This document shows, piece by piece, positions 16,114-24,925 of a stretch of DNA of 64,000 nucleotides (its first letter is position 1; every line of letters begins with the position of its first letter). Made by a program: the position numbers and the translations under genes. The stretch is from positions 15,793 to 79,792 of the forward strand of contig NZ_JBASCU010000011.1 of the NCBI RefSeq assembly GCF_049651805.1, given 5' to 3'. Origin of the DNA: Pseudolysinimonas_A sp049651805. GTDB lineage: Bacteria; Actinomycetota; Actinomycetes; Actinomycetales; Microbacteriaceae. The notes under the pieces are model-generated. The model was given only the letters and a program-made list of their open reading frames with translations. It had not been told where the DNA came from and searched no databases.

Positions 16114-16145
16114 CTTTTCGGCCTCGCACAGCCTACCCTGCGAGC

Positions 16146-16946
16146 ATGGGGCCCATGTCCGAGCGGAGCGAGGATCGACGACCCGTCGAGCGGAGCGAGG
16201 ATCGACGACCCGTCGAGCGGAGCGAGGCCTTCAAGCGCTACGCCGCCGACTCGTCGCTCGTGCTCGGCGGGCTCGCCGCGATTCTGCTGCAGCTAGCCCA
16301 CCCGGTCGTCGCCCGGGGCGTCGCCCGCAGCAGCTCGTTCACCCGTGACCCGCTCGGGCGGTTACGGCACACGCTGGCCTACGTGTACGCGGTGCAGCTC
16401 GGCACGCCCGAGCAGCACGCAATGGCTGCACGCCGCGTCGACTCGGCGCACGCTCACGTCGCCGGTGCTCGCGACCCGGGCCCGCAACTGTGGGTCACGG
16501 CGACCCTCGCCCGCACCGGAATGCAGGTGCACGAGCTGCTTCACGGTGCGCTGTCGCCCGACCTCGCCGACGAGATCCACGCGGCGAGCGCAGAACTCGG
16601 GATGTCGCTGCAGCTACCGCGGGATGCCTGGCCCGCCGATCGCGCGGCCTTCGATCGCTACTGGGATGCCACCGTTCCAACCCTCGCGGTCGGCGACGAC
16701 GCCCGGGCGGTCGCGGCGGAGTTGCTCGCGGCGCGCGCGGCGCCGTGGTTGCTGCGGCTGATGCTCCCTGCCGCGCGCGAGCTCACCGCCGTGCTACTGC
16801 CGCCGCGGCTGCGCGAAGCGTACGAGCTGCCCGATCATCCGCGCCGGGGTCGGGCGGTCGTCGTAATCCTGCGAGTGCTCGTGCGCGTCGCGCCGCGCCG
16901 CCTGCGTGAGCTGCCGGCACGGCGCCTGCTCGCCGCGGATCGATGA
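16146..16946 (+). CDS. MpaB/DUF2236-family oxygenase-like protein
   Basis: 266-residue protein of the DUF2236 family (haem-dependent latex-clearing-protein and MpaB relatives). The family signature is visible in QLAHPVVARGV, RDPLGRLRHT and the later helices. The ATG at 16146 is preceded after 6 nt by the -10-like TACCCT, so the mRNA is probably leaderless; a second ATG at 16155 is also possible. The first 30 residues are unusual, because a 27-bp DNA repeat encodes tandem copies of a nine-residue unit (SERSEDRRPV register). Substrate unknown. Confidence 0.82.
   Translation: MGPMSERSEDRRPVERSEDRRPVERSEAFKRYAADSSLVLGGLAAILLQLAHPVVARGVARSSSFTRDPLGRLRHTLAYVYAVQLGTPEQHAMAARRVDSAHAHVAGARDPGPQLWVTATLARTGMQVHELLHGALSPDLADEIHAASAELGMSLQLPRDAWPADRAAFDRYWDATVPTLAVGDDARAVAAELLAARAAPWLLRLMLPAARELTAVLLPPRLREAYELPDHPRRGRAVVVILRVLVRVAPRRLRELPARRLLAADR
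16161..16227 (+). repeat. 27-bp tandem repeat, 2.5 copies, inside the MpaB-like gene
   Basis: Units 16161-16187 and 16188-16214 are identical and a 13-bp partial third copy follows. The unit begins GAGCGGAGCGAGGATCGACG. Being a multiple of three it keeps the frame and adds charged residues to the N-terminus. GAGCGGAGCGAG-type motifs often belong to dispersed repeats in Microbacteriaceae genomes. Confidence 0.9.
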
Positions 16947-17029
16947 CGCGAGGAGCGACGCGTCGGCTCAGGCGACGCGAACGACGCCTTCTCGCCGCGG
17001 GAAATTCATCATATGTCTAGGCTGGTGGC

Positions 17030-18019
17030 ATGGACACTCGAACCCTCGGCCGCACCGGCCGCACCGTCTCCGTCATCGGACTCGGCACCTGGCAGCTCGG
17101 CGCCGACTGGGGGGACGTCGATGATGACGCCGCCCGGGCCGTGCTCGATGCCTCCTTCGCGGCGGGCGTCACGATGTACGACACCGCCGACGCGTACGGC
17201 GACGGTCGCAGCGAACAGCGCATCGCATCCTGGCTCGACGCCCGCGGGCTCCGCGGCCAGGTGTTCGTCGCGACCAAGATCGGCCGCCGGGTGCCGCAGG
17301 TGGCGTCGAACTACGTGATGGCCAACTTCCGCGCCTGGATCGACCGATCACGCACCAATCTCGGCATGGACACCCTCGACCTCGTGCAACTGCACTGCCC
17401 GCCCGACGAGGTGTTTGCCTCCGACGAGGTGTTCGACGGGCTCGACACCCTCGTCGCCGAAGGGGCGATCGCGTCCTACGGGGTGAGTGTCGAGACTGTT
17501 GAGCAGGCGATCACCGCAATCGCGCGACCCGGCGTCGCGACCGTGCAGATCATCCTCAACGCGTTCCGGCTCAAGCCGCTCGACACCGTGCTGCCGGCTG
17601 CGATGGATGCCGGGGTGGGAATCATCGCGCGCGTGCCCCTGGCGAGCGGGCTGCTGTCGGGCCGGTACGACCACGACACGACGTTCGCGGCCGACGACCA
17701 CCGCACCTACAACCGCGACGGAAAGTCGTTCGACGTCGGCGAGACGTTCTCGGGCATCGACTTCGACGAGGGCGTCGAGGCGGCGCGTGAGTTCTCGGCC
17801 TTGGCGCGTCAGCACGGGCTCGAGCCGACGACGGCGGCTCTCGCCTGGGTCTCCCAACTTCCAGGCGTCAACACCGTCATCCCGGGGGCCCGCAACGTCG
17901 CGCAGGCTGAGGGCAACGCGGCGGCGGGCTCTGTCGCGGCGCTCGGGCCGGAGTTCACCGCCGCCGTGCGCGATCTGTACGACCGGCGCATTCGGGCGTC
18001 CGTGCACGACCGCTGGTAG
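17030..18019 (+). CDS. Aldo/keto reductase
   Basis: 329-residue NADPH-dependent oxidoreductase with a TIM-barrel fold. The catalytic tetrad is complete: D51 and Y56 (MYDTADAYGDG), K83 (ATKIG) and H122 (QLHCP). The C-terminal ARNVAQAEGN region fits the cofactor-binding end of the family. TAGGCT lies 6 nt before the ATG, indicating a leaderless transcript. A strong hairpin follows the stop. The physiological substrate cannot be inferred. Confidence 0.93.
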   Translation: MDTRTLGRTGRTVSVIGLGTWQLGADWGDVDDDAARAVLDASFAAGVTMYDTADAYGDGRSEQRIASWLDARGLRGQVFVATKIGRRVPQVASNYVMANFRAWIDRSRTNLGMDTLDLVQLHCPPDEVFASDEVFDGLDTLVAEGAIASYGVSVETVEQAITAIARPGVATVQIILNAFRLKPLDTVLPAAMDAGVGIIARVPLASGLLSGRYDHDTTFAADDHRTYNRDGKSFDVGETFSGIDFDEGVEAAREFSALARQHGLEPTTAALAWVSQLPGVNTVIPGARNVAQAEGNAAAGSVAALGPEFTAAVRDLYDRRIRASVHDRW

Positions 18020-18024
18020 ACGCC

Positions 18025-18055
18025 GAAACGCCCCGGCGTCATGCCGGGGCGTTTC
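18025..18055. terminator. Intrinsic terminator after the aldo/keto reductase gene
   Basis: GAAACGCCCCGGC-N5-GCCGGGGCGTTTC is a perfect 13-bp stem with a 5-nt loop, lying between the reductase stop (18019) and the convergent gene ending at 18075. It can serve both strands. Confidence 0.85.
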
Positions 18056-18074
18056 GTGTGAGGTGGAACGCTGC

Positions 18075-18605
18075 TCAGCGACCGCGCTCGCCCTGAACGC
18101 GGGCGAACATGATGCCCGTGATGAGCACGCCGAGGGCGAACAGCAACGCGAGCACCGAGCCGAAGGTGCCCAACGCCAGGCCCAGGAGCGGCGCGAACAC
18201 GATGATCGCGAAGATGACCGCGGTCGCGATGAAGGCGATCGCCGAGAGGTTGGTGATCTCCTTGCCGACGTAGAGCACGATCGCGGCGACCAGGAGGCCG
18301 ACGGCTGCGGCGATCAAAGCGATCGTGCCGACCGGCGACGGCAGCGCGACTACCGCGCCGAGCGCGAGCAGCAGGAACCCGACCGCTGCCACGACGAGAG
18401 CGATCCGCGCGAGCGTGTTGCGGAACGACGAGATCGCGAGAATGAGCAACGCGACGCCGATCGCCAGGTAGGCGAGCGTGGTCGGCCAGGCGCCGAGAGC
18501 CGTGACCCCGGCGAATCCGAGGATGGCGTTGATCAGGAGCAACGCTCCGGCGATCGCGAGGATGATCCCCGCGAGGGAGCGTCGGGAGGTGGACACAGCG
18601 GCCAT
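18075..18605 (-). CDS. Small multipass membrane protein of unknown function
   Basis: 176 residues with about six hydrophobic segments and almost no hydrophilic domain, ending in a short basic tail (RVQGERGR). The repeated pattern of helices resembles HdeD/DUF308-type proteins, but no diagnostic motif was recognised. AAGGAGAA lies 8 nt before the ATG at 18605, a strong ribosome-binding site. It is monocistronic, convergent with the aldo/keto reductase and divergent from the SPFH gene. Confidence 0.8.
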   Translation of the reverse strand: MAAVSTSRRSLAGIILAIAGALLLINAILGFAGVTALGAWPTTLAYLAIGVALLILAISSFRNTLARIALVVAAVGFLLLALGAVVALPSPVGTIALIAAAVGLLVAAIVLYVGKEITNLSAIAFIATAVIFAIIVFAPLLGLALGTFGSVLALLFALGVLITGIMFARVQGERGR

Positions 18606-18715
18606 ATGAAAGTTCTCCTTTGAACTCTGGCGTCCGCGGCAGGCGCCGGGACGGCCCCAGCATAGGGGTAGCCGACCGTTAGCTGAGAGAAGCGGCGCAC
18701 CCTAGGCTGTGCGGC

Positions 18716-19777
18716 ATGGCCGACATCCGCCGCTTCCCGTTCGCCCGCCATTTGCGCTCCACCCCCACCAGCCACATCGTGCACTCCCGCCGCGGCAAGA
18801 TCGTGCACAGCGGGCCCGGAATCGCCTTCTACTTCCGCGCGCTCAACGCCGCGATCAGCGAGGTGCCGATCGCCGAGAACGAGCTCTCGATGCTGTTCGG
18901 CGCGCGCACCCTCGACTTCCAAGAGGTGTCGGTGCAGGCCACCGTCACCTACCGGTTCGCCGATGCAGGTGTAGCCGCCGGCCGCATCGACTTCTCGATC
19001 GACCCGTACACAGGGCGGTGGATGGGCAAGCCGCTCGAGCAGGTCGGCACCCGCATCACGGAGCTCGCGCAGCAGTACGCGGTCGAGCACATCTCGTCAC
19101 TGAACCTCGTGGATGTTCTCGGCGCCGGCATCCCGAAGGTGCGTGCCGTCACCGCCTCCGGTCTCGCGGGCGATGAGCGTCTCGCCGAGACGAGCGTCAT
19201 CGTCGTCGCGGTGCGCATCGTGTCGATCCGGCCGCAAGCCGACCTCGAGCGCGCCCTCGAGACGCCGGTGCGCGAGCGGGTGCAACAGGATGCCGACGCC
19301 GCCACCTACGAGCGGCGCGCGCAGGCGGTCGAGCGCGAACGCACGATCGCCGAGAACGAACTGCAGAGCAAGATCGAACTCGCCACGCGCGAGCAACAGC
19401 TCGTGCAGCAGGAGGGCGCCAACTCGCAGCGACGGGCCACTGAAGAAGCTGCTACGGCGCTCATCGCCGCGAAGGCCTCGTCGGAGCGGGCGAAGCTCGA
19501 AGCAGCCGCGCGCGCCGACGCCAATCGCGTCGTCGGTGCGGCTCACGCCGAGACTGAGGCCGCGCGACTCGCCGCCTACTCGGGCGTGGAGCCGTCGGTG
19601 CTCACAGCGCTCGCGTTCCAGGAGCTGGCGAAGAACCTGCCCGAGATCGGCACGCTCAACCTCACGCCCGACGTGCTCACCCAGGCGCTGTCGCGACTCG
19701 CCGCCGCGCCGGAGCCCGCGGCGGCCGATCCGGCCGCGCCGGCATCCGCTCCCACTCCCGCTCCCACGGAGAGCTAG
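18716..19777 (+). CDS. SPFH-domain (band 7) protein
   Basis: 353 residues. An SPFH/band-7 domain occupies about 20-180 (RGKIVHSGPGIAFYFRAL is the entry strand region). A long charged coiled coil (about 185-275) follows, and a Pro/Ala-rich tail ends the chain. No membrane segment precedes the domain, unlike most flotillins, so any membrane contact would be peripheral. TAGGCT lies 7 nt before the ATG, suggesting a leaderless start. The next gene begins 6 bp after the stop, so the two are co-expressed. SPFH proteins commonly form ring-like scaffolds; the partner here is presumably the NAD-kinase homologue. Confidence 0.85.
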   Translation: MADIRRFPFARHLRSTPTSHIVHSRRGKIVHSGPGIAFYFRALNAAISEVPIAENELSMLFGARTLDFQEVSVQATVTYRFADAGVAAGRIDFSIDPYTGRWMGKPLEQVGTRITELAQQYAVEHISSLNLVDVLGAGIPKVRAVTASGLAGDERLAETSVIVVAVRIVSIRPQADLERALETPVRERVQQDADAATYERRAQAVERERTIAENELQSKIELATREQQLVQQEGANSQRRATEEAATALIAAKASSERAKLEAAARADANRVVGAAHAETEAARLAAYSGVEPSVLTALAFQELAKNLPEIGTLNLTPDVLTQALSRLAAAPEPAAADPAAPASAPTPAPTES

Positions 19778-19783
19778 CGCACC

Positions 19784-20680
19784 GTGGCCCTGCCCGTCCG
19801 CGTGGTGTTCGTGCACCGCCGATCGGAGTACGACGAGCTGCTCGATCGTCACGCGACGTTCGGGCAGGCCGAGTTCTTCCTGCGCTCCCGCGGCCGGTCG
19901 ATCGAGGATGTCATCGCCCGGCACGAGGCGATCGAGGCGGCCCTGCACCTGGTGTCGACGAGCCTGCCTGCCGACGTTCGGCAGGCCCGCGTGGAGCGCA
20001 GCGACCTCGACCGCTACCTGTTCGCGCCCGAAGACATCGTCGTGGCCGTCGGCCAGGATGGGCTCGTCGCCAACGTTGCGAAGTACCTGTCGGGGCAACC
20101 GGTGGTCGGCGTGGATCCCGAGCCGGGGCGCAACGCGGGCGTTCTGGTGCAGCACTCCCCCGCGGTCGGCGCCGCCGTCATCGAGAAAGTGCGGCGCGGC
20201 CACGCGACGGTCGAGCAGCGCGCGATGGTGGAGGCCACCCTCGACGACGGGCAGACGCTCACCGCTCTCAACGACCTCTACCTCGGCGACCCGGGCCACC
20301 AGTCGTCGCGGTACACACTGACGGTTCCCGAGCGCGGCACCGAACGGCAATCGTCCTCAGGCATCATCGTCGGCACCGGAACGGGCAGCACCGGGTGGTC
20401 GTCATCCATCGCCAACGATCGCGAACTGCTGGACTGGCTGCCGCCCGCCACGGCCGACACGCTCGCCTGGTTCGTGCGCGAGGCCTGGCCGTCACCCGCC
20501 ACCGGTCGCGTGCTCGAGTTCGGCGACTTGAAAGCGGGGCAACACCTGGAACTCGTCGCCGAATCGGAGCTGCTGGTGGCCTTCGGCGACGGCATCGAGC
20601 ACGACCGCCTCTCGATCGCCTGGGGCCAGCACCTCACTGTCGGCACGAGCAGCCACCGACTCGCCCTGGTTACCGGATGA
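19784..20680 (+). CDS. NAD kinase-like protein with altered nucleotide motif
   Basis: 298 residues related to ATP-NAD kinases: GSTGW within SGIIVGTGTGSTGWSS matches the conserved TPTGSTAY region, and VVGVDPEPGRNAGVL matches the substrate loop. The diagnostic GGDGT motif is replaced by GQDGL (residues 90-94), keeping the Asp but losing the second Gly and the Thr. A second, canonical NAD kinase would normally exist elsewhere in the genome. It starts with GTG 6 bp after the SPFH gene, pointing to a joint role. It could be an NAD kinase of altered specificity or a binding protein. Confidence 0.7.
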   Translation: MALPVRVVFVHRRSEYDELLDRHATFGQAEFFLRSRGRSIEDVIARHEAIEAALHLVSTSLPADVRQARVERSDLDRYLFAPEDIVVAVGQDGLVANVAKYLSGQPVVGVDPEPGRNAGVLVQHSPAVGAAVIEKVRRGHATVEQRAMVEATLDDGQTLTALNDLYLGDPGHQSSRYTLTVPERGTERQSSSGIIVGTGTGSTGWSSSIANDRELLDWLPPATADTLAWFVREAWPSPATGRVLEFGDLKAGQHLELVAESELLVAFGDGIEHDRLSIAWGQHLTVGTSSHRLALVTG

Positions 20681-20708
20681 GGTGCGGCGGGCTGACAGAC
20701 TCGAAGGC

Positions 20709-21263
20709 GTGACCTCCCCCGACCGCTACGTCGTCGCAACCGACGGGGCATGCAAGGGCAACCCGGGGCCGGCCGGCTGGTCGTGGGTCGGCGACGACGG
20801 GCACTGGGCCGCCGGAGCGATCCCTGCGGGCACCAACAACATCGGCGAGCTGCTCGGGCTGCTCCACGCGATCCGCGACAACGCCGACGTGCGCGAACTC
20901 GTGGTGCAGCCGGACTCGATGTACGCGATCAACACCTATCGCTCCTGGATGGACGGCCATCGCCGCCGCGGCTGGCTGACGAGCGCGAAGAAGCCCGTCG
21001 CCAACGTCGAGATTCTCGAGCAGCTCATCGCCGCGCGGGATGCTCGCCGCTCCGCGGGACTTCCCTACGTCGTGCTCGAGCATGTGCGCGGCCACAGCGG
21101 GCACCGGCTCAACAGCTGGGCGGATGAGCGAGCCGTGCGGGCCTCGCAGCACGCCGCCGGGGGCGACGACTCGATGTGGTCGTCGCGGCATGGGCAGCCG
21201 CGACTCGACGTCTCGGTCGACCCGCCCCGCGGATCCGGCGACCGGCCCCGGCGACTGGCATGA
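20709..21263 (+). CDS. rnhA: Ribonuclease HI
   Basis: 184-residue RNase HI that cuts the RNA strand of RNA-DNA hybrids. The catalytic residues D12 (ATDGACKGNPGP), E47 (IGELLG), D69 (QPDSMYAI) and D139 (WADERA) are all present, as is the mobile-loop His in VRGHSG (H129). GTG at 20709 is chosen because it begins just before the first beta strand. The C-terminal 35 residues are a Pro/Arg-rich tail. It overlaps the MFS gene by 4 bp (ATGA). Confidence 0.95.
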   Translation: MTSPDRYVVATDGACKGNPGPAGWSWVGDDGHWAAGAIPAGTNNIGELLGLLHAIRDNADVRELVVQPDSMYAINTYRSWMDGHRRRGWLTSAKKPVANVEILEQLIAARDARRSAGLPYVVLEHVRGHSGHRLNSWADERAVRASQHAAGGDDSMWSSRHGQPRLDVSVDPPRGSGDRPRRLA

Positions 21264-22486
21264 AGTTCGGGGCGCTGCGCGCACGCTGGTACAAGAGCTA
21301 CCTCACCGGCGGGTCGCTGCTGATGGCGGGCGACAACGCCGAACACGCGATCACCTACCTCGTGATGTGGCAGCTGTTCGAGTCGCCGCTCCTCGCCGGT
21401 TTCGCGGTCGTCAGTCACTGGCTGCCGCACCTGCTGTTCTCGATTTCGTTCGGCGGCCTCGCCGACCGCTTCGACTGCCGGCGTATCATCCAGATCGCCT
21501 GCGGCCTCTTCGTCGCGGCGTCCCTCACCTGGGGTCTTCTGCTCCTCAACGAGGCGCTGCAACCGTGGCACGCGGTCGTGCTCCTCGTCGTGCACGGCTT
21601 CGCGAGCGCCCTCTGGCATCCCGCCAACCAGGTGATGCTGTACGACATGGTCGGCGAGATGGATCTGCCGAGCGCGGTTCGGCTGATGGCCACCGGCCTG
21701 AGCCTGGGCATGCTGGTGGGCCCCGCGATGGGCGCCGTGCTGCTCTTCACGATCGGGCCGGCCTGGGGGATGTTCGCGAACGCGCTCTTCTACCTGCCGT
21801 TCCTCATCCATCTCACGCTCTCGCCTTTCGACGGACACCAGCGTCGGGCGGCGGGGACGATTCCGCGGGTGCGTCTGCGCGAGTTGTTCGACACCATTCG
21901 CGACCTGCCGAGACACCCCAACATCCTGCTGGTCATCGTTCTGCAGGGCGCCGTCGGACTGCTCATCGGCGTCGCGCTCATGCCGCTGCTGCCAGAGTTC
22001 GGGGAACTGCTGGGTCAGGTCGATTCGGGCCTCGGCTACGGGCTGCTGCTCGTCGCGATGAGCTTCGGCGCCGTGACCGGCGGGCTCGTGCTCGAGAGCG
22101 TCGGCCGGCTGCGCGCGACACCGCTCGTCTCGGCGCTCGGCGAGCTGGTGTTCGCGGCCGCCGTGCTCGGCTTCGCTCTCTCGCGGGTGTTTCCGCTGAG
22201 CCTCGCCCTGCTCGTCATCGCCGGAGCCGCATCGATCATCTCGCTCTCGACATCGCAGACGGTCGTACAACTCGAGGCGCCGCCCGAACAGCGCGGACGC
22301 TTCGTCGGAGCCTTCAACACGACGAACATGGGTTTCCGCGTGGGCAGCGGAGTGCTCGTCGCCCTCCTCGGCGCCCTTGTCGGCATCCCCGCGGCGGTCG
22401 CTCTCGCCGCCGGCACTCTCGCGCTGGTCTGCATCGCCCTCGTCGCCATCGCCGCCCGACTGCGGCCCGCACGCCCCCCGGTGTGA
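21260..22486 (+). CDS. MFS transporter
   Basis: 408-residue major facilitator with about twelve membrane segments and the inter-helix signature SFGGLADRFDCRR after the second segment. The ATG overlaps the rnhA stop, so the gene is translationally coupled. Related proteins are annotated as drug or macrolide exporters or as enterobactin-type exporters; the cargo cannot be told here. The gene ends in a very strong convergent terminator shared with pcrA. Confidence 0.9.
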   Translation: MKFGALRARWYKSYLTGGSLLMAGDNAEHAITYLVMWQLFESPLLAGFAVVSHWLPHLLFSISFGGLADRFDCRRIIQIACGLFVAASLTWGLLLLNEALQPWHAVVLLVVHGFASALWHPANQVMLYDMVGEMDLPSAVRLMATGLSLGMLVGPAMGAVLLFTIGPAWGMFANALFYLPFLIHLTLSPFDGHQRRAAGTIPRVRLRELFDTIRDLPRHPNILLVIVLQGAVGLLIGVALMPLLPEFGELLGQVDSGLGYGLLLVAMSFGAVTGGLVLESVGRLRATPLVSALGELVFAAAVLGFALSRVFPLSLALLVIAGAASIISLSTSQTVVQLEAPPEQRGRFVGAFNTTNMGFRVGSGVLVALLGALVGIPAAVALAAGTLALVCIALVAIAARLRPARPPV

Positions 22487-22487
22487 T

Positions 22488-22548
22488 GGCTGTTTGCCCA
22501 AGAAAGCCCCATCGCCTGCGCGCAAGGGGCTTTCTTGGGCAAACAGCC
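22488..22548. terminator. Bidirectional terminator: perfect 23-bp inverted repeat
   Basis: Arms at 22488-22510 and 22526-22548 are perfectly complementary (the left arm begins GGCTGTTTGCCCAAGAAAG) around a 15-nt loop. It fills the gap between the MFS gene (+) and pcrA (-), both of which end within 2 bp of it. Confidence 0.85.
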
Positions 22549-22549
22549 G

Positions 22550-24913
22550 TCAGAGCTTCTCGATCGGGGCGATCTTGATGAGCAGGCGCTTCTTGCCCGC
22601 GGTGTCGAACTGCACCTCGGCGATCGACTTCGTGCCCACGCCGGTCACCGCCACGACGTTGCCCTCACCGAAGTCGGTGTGGCGGATGCGGTCGCCGGCT
22701 TCCAGCGTGAGATCGCCGTTGTCGCGCACCTTGCCGGTGATCTCGGAGGCCCACTCCCGCTTCACCCGCGGCGGCGCCGGGGGGAGTTCGGTCGAGTAGG
22801 AGAACCCGCGCGCCGGGCCACCCGCGTAGCCCCGGGCGTTGAGCGCCCGTGGACGAGTGCCCCCGCGTGACGTCGCATCACCCGGCGACTGCCGCCAGTC
22901 GATGAGCCCGGCCGGGATCTCCTGCAGATACCGGCTCGGCATCGCGACGCTCGTGTCGCCGAACGACGACCGCTGCATCGACAGCGACAGGAACAGCCGC
23001 TTCTTCGCGCGGGTGATGCCGACGTAGAACAGCCGCCTCTCTTCGGCGAGGCCGCCCGGCTCTCCCGACGAGATGCGGTGCGGCAGCAGGTCTTCCTCCA
23101 CGCCGGTGAGGAACACCGCGTCGTACTCGAGCCCCTTGGCGGTGTGCAGCGTCATGAGCGAGATCGAGCCCGACTCGTCGTCGATCTCGTCAGCCGCCGC
23201 GACGAGCGCGACCTCGGTGAGAAACTCGAGCAGGCCGGCATCCGGATTGTTCTTCGCGAACTCCTTCGTGACCGAGATGAGTTCCTCGACGTTCTCGATG
23301 CGCGCCTCGTCTTGCGGGTCGCGGGTCGCCCGCAGCGCCTCGAGGTACCCCGTTCCGGCGAGCAACGACACCAGGATGTCGGCCGCCTTCCCGCCCGCGA
23401 GGTGCTGTGCCTCCGCGTCGTCGAGCAGCTCGCCGAGGTCGAGGATCGCCCGGGTGACCTTCGTCCCGAGGTCGAGCTGAGCGGCATCCCCGAGCGCGTC
23501 GCGCAGGGCGACCCCCATCTTGTCGGCGTGCGCCTGCAACGCCGCCTCGGTCGCCGGGCCGATGCCGCGCTTGGGGGTGTTGAGGATGCGGCGCAGCGCC
23601 AGGTCGTCGGCGGGGTTGGCGACCTGGATGAGGTAGGCCATCACGTCTTTGATCTCGGCGCGCTCGTAGAACTTGGTGCCGCCGATGATCTTGTACGGCA
23701 ACCCCGAGCGGATGAACACGTCTTCCAGCGGCCGGGTCTGCGAGTTCGTGCGGTAGAACACCGCGATCTCGCGGTACGGGGTGCCCGCGGAGTGCAGCGC
23801 CGAGATCTCGTCGGCGACGAACTGCGCCTCATCGTGCCCCGAGTACCCGGTGTAGCCGATGATCGGATGCCCCGCCCCGACGGTCGTGAACAGGTTCTTC
23901 TCGAGCCGGTCGAAGTTGTTCGAGATAACGGCGTTGGCGGCATCCAGGATGTTCTGCGTCGACCGGTAGTTCTGCTCGAGCAGCACCGTCTTGGTGTCGG
24001 GGTAGTCGCGTTCGAACTCGACGATGTTGCGGATGTCGGCGCCGCGGAACGCGTAGATCGACTGGTCGGAGTCGCCGACGACGGTGAGCGCCGCGCCCGG
24101 GAAGCTGCCGTCGGGCAGCGTCGCCATGCGGGTGTCTTCGGGAACATGCTGCGGCTTGATCGGCCGGGTCAGCTCGCGGATGAGCGCGTACTGGGCGTGG
24201 TTGGTGTCTTGGTACTCGTCGACGAGCACATGCCGAAACCGCCGCTGGTACAGCGCCGCCACCTCGGGGAACGCCCGGAACAGGTGCACCGTCTCGCCGA
24301 TCAGGTCGTCGAAGTCGAGCGCGTTCGCCCGGCGCAGCCCCGCCGTGTACCGCCGGTAGATCTCGAGGAAGGCGACTTCGGCGGGGTCGTCGGTGTTGAC
24401 GTTGCGGGCGTAGGTCTCGACGTCGACGAGCTCGTTCTTCTGCTTCGAGATCTTGCCCGCGACGATTCCCGGCGTGAGGTTGAGGGTGTCGGCATCCAGC
24501 TCTTTCACGATGCGCTTGATGAGCGCCCGACTGTCGGCGGAGTCGTAGATCGTGAAGCCCGCCTTCATGCCCATGACCTCGGCCTGCCGGCGCAGGATGC
24601 GCACGCACGCCGAGTGGAAGGTCGAGATCCACATGCCGTCGGTGGCCCGACCGACGAGATGCTGCACGCGTTCGCGCATCTCGTTCGCGGCCTTGTTGGT
24701 GAAGGTAATCGCCAGAATCTGCAGCGGCGAGGCCTCGCCGCTCGCGAGCAGGCTCGCGATGCGGCGGGTGAGCACGCTCGTCTTGCCCGAGCCGGCGCCG
24801 GCGACGATGAGCAGCGACTTTCCGCGGTAGAGCACGGCTTCGCGCTGCCGAGGGTTGAGTCCCTCCAGCAACCGATCGTCCGTCGCCGCGCTCGTCACAT
24901 CGGGGGTGCTCAT
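22550..24913 (-). CDS. pcrA: ATP-dependent DNA helicase PcrA/UvrD
   Basis: 787-residue superfamily-1A 3'-5' helicase. The Q motif lies at NPRQREAV (20-27), Walker A at GAGSGKTS (39-46) and Walker B at DEYQDTNHAQY. The helicase motif TLHTAKGLEYDAVFLTG and the C-terminal arginine motif VGITRAKKRL follow. The last 45 residues form the Tudor-like PcrA tail that contacts RNA polymerase in other bacteria. Full length. Role: repair and clearing of stalled replication or transcription complexes. Confidence 0.98.
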   Translation of the reverse strand: MSTPDVTSAATDDRLLEGLNPRQREAVLYRGKSLLIVAGAGSGKTSVLTRRIASLLASGEASPLQILAITFTNKAANEMRERVQHLVGRATDGMWISTFHSACVRILRRQAEVMGMKAGFTIYDSADSRALIKRIVKELDADTLNLTPGIVAGKISKQKNELVDVETYARNVNTDDPAEVAFLEIYRRYTAGLRRANALDFDDLIGETVHLFRAFPEVAALYQRRFRHVLVDEYQDTNHAQYALIRELTRPIKPQHVPEDTRMATLPDGSFPGAALTVVGDSDQSIYAFRGADIRNIVEFERDYPDTKTVLLEQNYRSTQNILDAANAVISNNFDRLEKNLFTTVGAGHPIIGYTGYSGHDEAQFVADEISALHSAGTPYREIAVFYRTNSQTRPLEDVFIRSGLPYKIIGGTKFYERAEIKDVMAYLIQVANPADDLALRRILNTPKRGIGPATEAALQAHADKMGVALRDALGDAAQLDLGTKVTRAILDLGELLDDAEAQHLAGGKAADILVSLLAGTGYLEALRATRDPQDEARIENVEELISVTKEFAKNNPDAGLLEFLTEVALVAAADEIDDESGSISLMTLHTAKGLEYDAVFLTGVEEDLLPHRISSGEPGGLAEERRLFYVGITRAKKRLFLSLSMQRSSFGDTSVAMPSRYLQEIPAGLIDWRQSPGDATSRGGTRPRALNARGYAGGPARGFSYSTELPPAPPRVKREWASEITGKVRDNGDLTLEAGDRIRHTDFGEGNVVAVTGVGTKSIAEVQFDTAGKKRLLIKIAPIEKL

Positions 24914-24925
24914 CTCGCGTCGAGT

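Noticed and set aside
14097..16145. Very long open frame on the + strand opposite sucD and sucC
   Set aside because: It is the antisense of two unmistakable enzymes. In high-GC DNA antisense frames stay open by codon bias. Only its 3' end (from 16146) is a real gene.
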